A stretch of DNA of 56,800 nt from Acidobacteriota bacterium (GTDB lineage Bacteria; Acidobacteriota; Vicinamibacteria; Marinacidobacterales; Marinacidobacteraceae): positions 1 through 56,800 of the forward strand of contig JAPPGX010000081.1 of the NCBI GenBank assembly GCA_028877265.1. The letters run 5' to 3'. Under the pieces are notes generated by a model that did no database searches, was not told the origin of the DNA, and saw only the letters and a list, made by a program, of their open reading frames with translations. Numbering within the stretch: position 1 is the first letter of the stretch; the number at the start of each line of letters is the position of its first letter. Below are positions 52,781 to 56,800 of the stretch, piece after piece. The translations under genes and the position numbers were made by a program.

Positions 52781-54288
52781 GCGGTCACCGTCCCCGGTAT
52801 CCCGGCGCCGACTGGCGGGTGGATCGGCGCCAGGCTCTGCGCGTCCTCTCCGGCGGGGCGCTGCTGGCCGCCGGGGGGCCGGCCTTCGCGGGAGAACGGG
52901 CGGCGCCTTTCTCCGAGGACTCGCTCGCTGAACTCGACCGGCGCCTCCACGCGGTTCGGAGGCGGTTCGGCCTCCGCCGCGCTATCGGCATTCACGTGGA
53001 GGATCTGGCCACCGGGGCCGCGCTCTTCAGCCACAACGCGGACCGCGGCTACGTGCCGGCCTCAGGGATGAAGCTGCCGATCACGGGCGCGTGTCTCCAC
53101 TATCTGGGACCGAGCTACCGCTTTCCCACGCGTCTGCTCGTTGATGCGCCGCCCACCGAGGAAGGGGTCATCGAGGGGCCGGTCCATGTCATCGGCTCCG
53201 GGGACCCCAGTCTCCAGCGGCATGACATGGACTTCATCGCGGACTCCCTGGCGGCTTTCGGGCTGACCGAGATCCGGGGCGATATCGTGCTGGACGACTC
53301 CTTCCTGGAAGTCCAGGAAACCGACCAGGCGCTCGTGAGGCGGCGGATCCGGTACAAGGAACCCATCCAGAGCGCCCTCGGCTACCACTGGAACCGCGTG
53401 GAGGTCGCCGGCGTGCCCGGAGACGGCCAGCAGCCGGCCGTCCGCGATGAGGGGTATGGGTACTACGCCGTTCAGAACCGCATGGTACTGCGCAACTCCG
53501 GGCGCCCCTACATCCTGGCGCAGCGCCGGGGCGCGCGCCGGATTCGGCTCCAGGGCCGCATCCTCAGGGGCGGCAACGAACGCGTCGCCCGCTTCACCGC
53601 AACGGAGCCGGCCCTCTATTTCGGCTACGCCCTGAAGGGCAAGCTCATCGAACGCGGCGTGCAGGTGACCGGCGAACCGAGGCGGGGCCCCGTCCCCGCC
53701 GCCCGCCAAAAGCTCCTGCTGTACCGCCACGAGTCAGCGCCCCTGACCCAGGTCGTCGAGGCGCTCGGCAAGTACAGCAACAACTGGTCCGCCGAACAGC
53801 TCCTGTTCGCCGTCGGAGCCCATCGCTGGGGACCGCCCGGAACGCGGGAGAAGGGCGTGCGAGCCATCGAGGAGTATCTCGTGGGGCTCGGGTTTCCCGC
53901 CGGCAGTTTCACGATCGACGACGGCTCCGGACTCTCGAGGAAGAACCGCCTGAGTGCGCGCCTCCTCGTCGCCGTCGTTCGCGACCTCTACAGCCAGCCG
54001 GAACTTCGGACCGACTTTCTCTGTTCGCTGGCTGTTTCCGGGGTGGACGGCACCCTTGCCCGGCGCCTGTGGGGAGAAGAAACCCTCGGACGGGTGATGG
54101 CGAAGACGGGAACCCTCAGCGGCGTCAGTTCGCTCTCGGGCGTCGCTTTTCCTCTCGCGGCGGAGAACCGGGCGCTCGGTTTTTCGGTCATGACGAACGG
54201 CCTCCGCAATTCATGGAACGCCGACGCGGTCGAAAACCTGATCGCGGGCGAACTCGTCCGCTGGAACGGCGTTTCCCGCTCCGCGTGA
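52777..54288 (+). CDS. dacB: D-alanyl-D-alanine carboxypeptidase/endopeptidase, PBP4 (S13) family
   Basis: This 503-residue exported penicillin-binding protein has all three active-site motifs: SxxK as SGMK (Ser96, Lys99), SxN as SNN (Ser334) and KTG (Lys443). It trims D-Ala from peptidoglycan peptides or cuts cross-links in the periplasm. The N-terminus carries RRQALRVLSGGALLAAGG, which looks like a Tat or Sec signal after a short basic stretch. GTG 52777 overlaps the final stop of the disulfide oxidoreductase frame (GTGA), and its own stop overlaps the E1-alpha start in the same way, so all three are translationally coupled. S13 enzymes are usually 450-500 residues, which matches. Confidence 0.93.
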   Translation: MSGHRPRYPGADWRVDRRQALRVLSGGALLAAGGPAFAGERAAPFSEDSLAELDRRLHAVRRRFGLRRAIGIHVEDLATGAALFSHNADRGYVPASGMKLPITGACLHYLGPSYRFPTRLLVDAPPTEEGVIEGPVHVIGSGDPSLQRHDMDFIADSLAAFGLTEIRGDIVLDDSFLEVQETDQALVRRRIRYKEPIQSALGYHWNRVEVAGVPGDGQQPAVRDEGYGYYAVQNRMVLRNSGRPYILAQRRGARRIRLQGRILRGGNERVARFTATEPALYFGYALKGKLIERGVQVTGEPRRGPVPAARQKLLLYRHESAPLTQVVEALGKYSNNWSAEQLLFAVGAHRWGPPGTREKGVRAIEEYLVGLGFPAGSFTIDDGSGLSRKNRLSARLLVAVVRDLYSQPELRTDFLCSLAVSGVDGTLARRLWGEETLGRVMAKTGTLSGVSSLSGVAFPLAAENRALGFSVMTNGLRNSWNADAVENLIAGELVRWNGVSRSA

Positions 54289-55382
54289 GGGCTGTCCCCG
54301 GACTCGATCCTCCGGAATACCTCGACTGGACCGAGGATCCGGACCTCGTCCGTGAATTCGAGGCGACCGCTCTGGAGGACGCCGGGCGGGCTCCCATCGT
54401 TCGCGGGCTCGCGGAGCCGGCAAGGCTCCGGCTCTACGAGGGTCTCGTCCGGAACCGGTCCCACGACCTCCAGTTGAAGCGCTGGGTCCGGTCGGGAGTG
54501 CTGTCCAAGGCGTGGCTCGGGCCGGGTGAGGAAGCCGTGACGGTGGGGGCGTGTCACGCGCTTGAAGCGGGCGACGTCGTCGGACCGATGATCCGCAACA
54601 TCGGCGCGTGCCATGAGCGGGGGATGAGCCTCGCCTCCATGTTCCGGGGGGCCCTCGGTACCGAGGACGGGCCGGCCCGGGGCAGGGACCTCCACTTCGG
54701 GGACCTGGACCAGGGCATCGTTGCCCCAATCAGCATGGTCGGCTCCCTCGTGCCGGTGTGCGCGGGGCTGGCCCTCGCTTTCCGGCTTCGGGGAGAAACG
54801 CGGGTGGCGCTGACCTGGGCAGGAGACGGCACGACGGGGACCGCCGCGTTCCATGAGGGGATGGTGTCCGCCGTCGCGCTCCGGGCGCCGCTCATCGTGG
54901 TGATCCAGAACAACCGGATCGCGCTCGGGACGCCGCTGGCGGAGAGCGGGGACGAACGGCTCGCGCAACTCGGCGGCGCATACGGAATCTCCGGCCTGCG
55001 GGTGGACGGCAACAACGTGCTCGACGTGTTCGCGGGCACCGCGCTCGCCCGACGGGAGGCCCTCGCCGATTCCCGGCCCGTGTTCGTGGTTGCGGACACG
55101 TTCCGGATGGGAGGCCACGCCACCCACGACGAAGGCGAGAGCCGGAGGATTCTCCCGGCCGACCTCTTCGCGCACTACGGCCGGCGGGACCCGGTCCGCA
55201 CCTATCGCGCGTTTCTGCGGCAGGGCGGCGCCGGAGGGGCGCCGGTGGCCGACACCGTGCTGGAGGAGACCGAAGCGCGGGTCGAAGCGGAAGTCGCGGA
55301 CGCCGAACGGGAGGCGTTGGCCTCGCAACGCACCAGCCGGCCCGAGCCGGGCGGGGCGGGGGAGGGGGTCTTCGGCCCCTAG
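54285..55382 (+). CDS. Thiamine-diphosphate-dependent dehydrogenase E1 component, alpha subunit
   Basis: This cytoplasmic 365-residue protein matches the alpha subunit of 2-oxoacid dehydrogenase E1 (pyruvate or branched-chain type). The ThDP motif is seen as GDGTTG (180-182 onward) to QNN (Asn209/Asn210), with upstream HALEAGDVVGPMIRN and downstream FRMGGHATHDEGE. The enzyme normally needs a beta subunit, which is not encoded next to it: the following gene is an AhpD-like protein on the other strand. GTG 54285 overlaps the DacB stop (GTGA). It may pair with a beta subunit encoded elsewhere. Confidence 0.9.
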   Translation: MRAVPGLDPPEYLDWTEDPDLVREFEATALEDAGRAPIVRGLAEPARLRLYEGLVRNRSHDLQLKRWVRSGVLSKAWLGPGEEAVTVGACHALEAGDVVGPMIRNIGACHERGMSLASMFRGALGTEDGPARGRDLHFGDLDQGIVAPISMVGSLVPVCAGLALAFRLRGETRVALTWAGDGTTGTAAFHEGMVSAVALRAPLIVVIQNNRIALGTPLAESGDERLAQLGGAYGISGLRVDGNNVLDVFAGTALARREALADSRPVFVVADTFRMGGHATHDEGESRRILPADLFAHYGRRDPVRTYRAFLRQGGAGGAPVADTVLEETEARVEAEVADAEREALASQRTSRPEPGGAGEGVFGP

Positions 55383-55394
55383 CTAGCTCCGAGC

Positions 55395-55820
55395 CTAAAG
55401 CCGGGTCTTGGCCGGAAAGTGGTTGAGCCCGAGCCGGGCCGCGGTCCGGTCCGTCTGATCGACGATCGCGGCGGCGTTGATGCCGATCGCGATCACGATG
55501 GCCTCGCTGATCTCTTCCTTGGTCGCCCCGAGCTTGAGGGCCTTCTTCACGTGGCCGTCGAGGCAACCCTCGCACTGGGCGATCAGCGAGCAGGCGAGAG
55601 CGATCAGTTCCTGGACCTTCGGCTCGAGATGCTTGTTCTCGGAAAAATAGGTCTCCTTGTAGAACTGGCCGTAGATGGCCTTCATCCGGGGCTCGAGCAT
55701 CGAATAGGAGGCCGGGGCCGAGCCGTTCGCCTTCTGCTCGGCGTCTTGGTTCCCGCCCGGCTTCGGTTCGTAGTCGATGCCGGGAATCCGGGCCTCGGGG
55801 GCCGCTACGTTGTCCGCCAT
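55395..55820 (-). CDS. Carboxymuconolactone decarboxylase/AhpD-like protein
   Basis: This 141-residue helical protein has the CMD/AhpD core: KVQELIALACSLIAQCEGC-type region with the paired cysteines CxxC, then LDGHVKKALKLGATKEEI and AIVIAIGINAAAIV. AhpD-like proteins transfer reducing equivalents or act as alkylhydroperoxidases through this CxxC. Here both positions are cysteine, so no selenocysteine is involved. ATG 55820 was chosen over an upstream start because the extension is not family-like. It is convergent with E1-alpha (12-bp gap). Confidence 0.9.
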   Translation of the reverse strand: MADNVAAPEARIPGIDYEPKPGGNQDAEQKANGSAPASYSMLEPRMKAIYGQFYKETYFSENKHLEPKVQELIALACSLIAQCEGCLDGHVKKALKLGATKEEISEAIVIAIGINAAAIVDQTDRTAARLGLNHFPAKTRL

Positions 55821-55957
55821 GCCGAATGTTGCCTCGTGCCCGCCACTCTCGGCCGGGACTTCGTTTCGGAGGACGGCGGGTGGGTAGGCCACCGGTCTGG
55901 CGCCGCCCGCTCAGCGCGTCAAGAGGAGTAACCGGGGAAGGTTAGCATCAGGAACGC

Positions 55958-56422
55958 ATGCCGGTCTTTCGATGTTCCGTAGCGCTGGCGGCGCCGCTGG
56001 ATGCGGTGTTTGCCTTCTTTTCGAATGCCGGGAACCTGGAGGTGCTCACCCCGCCCTGGCTTCGCTTCCGGGTCCTGACCGAAGGCGAGATCCGGATGAC
56101 CCGCGGCACGCAGATCGACTACCGGCTGCGTCTTCACGGTCTACCGCTTCGCTGGCGCAGCGAAATCACCGCCTGGGAACCGCCGCATCGCTTCGTGGAC
56201 GAACAGGTGATGGGGCCCTACCGGAGCTGGGTCCACGAGCACCGGTTCGAAGTGCAGGAACACCCGGGCAGGGGACCGGTGGTGATGGCTTCCGACGAGG
56301 TGCGCTACCAGGCGCCGGGAGGCCGGCTGATCGACCGCTTGCTCGTGGCCCCCGATCTCGAGCGGATCTTCAGGTACCGGACGGCCAAGCTCAGGGAGCG
56401 GTTCGGCTCACCGGACGACTGA
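55958..56422 (+). CDS. SRPBCC-fold (START-like) protein
   Basis: This 154-residue cytoplasmic protein has the helix-grip SRPBCC fold: FRCSVALAAPLDAVFAFFS, PPWLRFRVL, IDYRLRLHGLPLRWRSEI, PHRFVDEQVMGPYRSWVHEH and a C-terminal helix. It belongs to the small-ligand-binding (polyketide cyclase/COG4276-like) group. Ligand unknown. The upstream gap (55821-55957) holds its likely promoter region divergent from the AhpD-like gene; nothing else is seen there. Confidence 0.88.
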   Translation: MPVFRCSVALAAPLDAVFAFFSNAGNLEVLTPPWLRFRVLTEGEIRMTRGTQIDYRLRLHGLPLRWRSEITAWEPPHRFVDEQVMGPYRSWVHEHRFEVQEHPGRGPVVMASDEVRYQAPGGRLIDRLLVAPDLERIFRYRTAKLRERFGSPDD

Positions 56423-56451
56423 CGGCACGCGGCCGGCGGTCCTCGCCGGGA

Positions 56452-56487
56452 ATGTCGGCGCGCCGACATGACGGCGATACCGCCGTC
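56452..56487. terminator. Two adjacent perfect palindromes after the SRPBCC gene
   Basis: Positions 56452-56469 are an 18-bp perfect palindrome (ATGTCGGCG/CGCCGACAT). It is followed at once by a hairpin at 56470-56487 (GACGGCG/CGCCGTC, loop ATAC). They lie 30 bp after the SRPBCC stop. They could form a terminator or a dimeric-protein binding site; no U-tract follows. Confidence 0.45.
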
Positions 56488-56607
56488 AAGCTCGGAGCAG
56501 GATCCCGTCCGAAATGACGTCAGATCCCGGTCGAGCGCCGCTGTCGCGGTTTCAGCAGTCCCATCCTCGGATGCCGCGAAAGGCGCGCCCTCACCTGTGA
56601 AACGAGG

Positions 56608-56800
56608 GCCGATCCTTATCGAGAGCCGCTCCGGGGCTCGTGAATCCCGCCGGGCGCGCTTATCGGATGTTGCGCCAGCAACTTCGGATAAGCACCGCCC
56701 CCTTATCGGATGTCGCGCGAGGACTCCGGACGCCCACACGGCGGCGCCGATCCTTATCGAGAGCCGCTCCGGGGCTCGTGAATCCCGCCGGGCGCGCTTA
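56608..56800. repeat. 138-bp tandem repeat, second copy cut by window edge
   Basis: A 55-bp stretch (56608-56662) recurs exactly at 56746-56800, giving a 138-bp period. Inside the unit, 56658-56693 is a hairpin with a 7-bp outer stem (GCTTATC/GATAAGC) and a 5-bp inner stem (GTTGC/GCAAC). CTTATCGGATGT occurs twice within the unit (around 56659 and 56702). No gene is seen in 56423-56800. The array may continue to the right. Confidence 0.85.

Noticed and set aside
55395-55820. Possible selenocysteine in the AhpD-like protein
   Set aside because: AhpD-like selenoproteins exist, but here both positions of the CxxC are ordinary cysteine codons and no in-frame TGA is present.
56305-56739. 144-residue minus-strand open frame at the right end
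   Set aside because: It is antisense to the SRPBCC gene and crosses the palindromes and tandem repeat; no recognisable domain.

Overview
The window is a gene-dense, very GC-rich stretch of a Gram-negative bacterial chromosome. It encodes many secreted enzymes, lipoproteins, Tat substrates, a TonB-dependent receptor with a carboxypeptidase-regulatory domain, and an unusual number of secreted PQQ-like beta-propeller proteins opening with W-P-x-W-R-G-P. This mix is typical of Acidobacteriota and, less so, Gemmatimonadota or Planctomycetes. I favour an uncultivated Acidobacteriota-like heterotroph, but no rRNA or other phylogenetic marker lies in the window. I saw no tRNA, rRNA, CRISPR array, insertion sequence or phage gene.

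Layout. 1-3.5 kb: two translationally coupled propeller proteins (the first cut by the left edge). 3.5-4.7 kb: a HupE/UreJ-type membrane protein, then a REP-like intergenic region. 4.9-9.0 kb: a tandem pair of S9 peptidases. 9.1-14.7 kb: an aldehyde dehydrogenase and a LolD/MacB-type ABC exporter. 14.7-18.5 kb (minus): an orphan Phd/YefM antitoxin, a DUF1330 protein, a REP-like inverted repeat, an acetamidase and an M28 peptidase. 18.6-21.8 kb: a glutamate carboxypeptidase II-like M28 peptidase and an EamA transporter. 21.8-26.5 kb: twin TPR-type secreted proteins divergent from the TonB-dependent receptor. 26.7-31.7 kb: a YeiH-type transporter, an amidohydrolase, a Tat-exported PLP enzyme and a Tat-exported glycosidase-like lipoprotein. 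31.7-46.5 kb: a propeller island with seven PQQ-like proteins, an iron-containing alcohol dehydrogenase, a third S9 peptidase and a methyltransferase. 46.5-52 kb (minus): an operon of a GatC/AtzG-like Tat lipoprotein, an amidase, a small secreted protein and a TAXI-type TRAP transporter. 52-55.4 kb: a protein disulfide oxidoreductase gene with in-frame TGA and TAG codons, a D-Ala-D-Ala carboxypeptidase and an E1-alpha subunit, all linked by GTGA overlaps. 55.4-56.8 kb: an AhpD-like protein, an SRPBCC protein, paired palindromes and the start of a 138-bp tandem repeat.

The genes together suggest a life based on peptides and amides. Exported S9, M28 and GCPII-type peptidases would release amino acids, the amidase, acetamidase and amidohydrolase would cut small amides, and the TonB receptor, TRAP/TAXI, EamA and YeiH-type systems would move substrates.

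The most striking locus is 52055-52780. It encodes a two-thioredoxin-fold oxidoreductase in which TGA replaces the first cysteine of the second CxxC motif. A SECIS-like hairpin follows at the spacing expected for bacterial selenoproteins. A second in-frame stop (TAG) lies 67 codons later, yet the frame continues to a GTGA overlap with the next gene. It is either a selenoprotein with a further recoding or inactivating event, or a recently broken gene. A second lead is the apparent heterodimeric amidase whose small subunit carries the only export signal.
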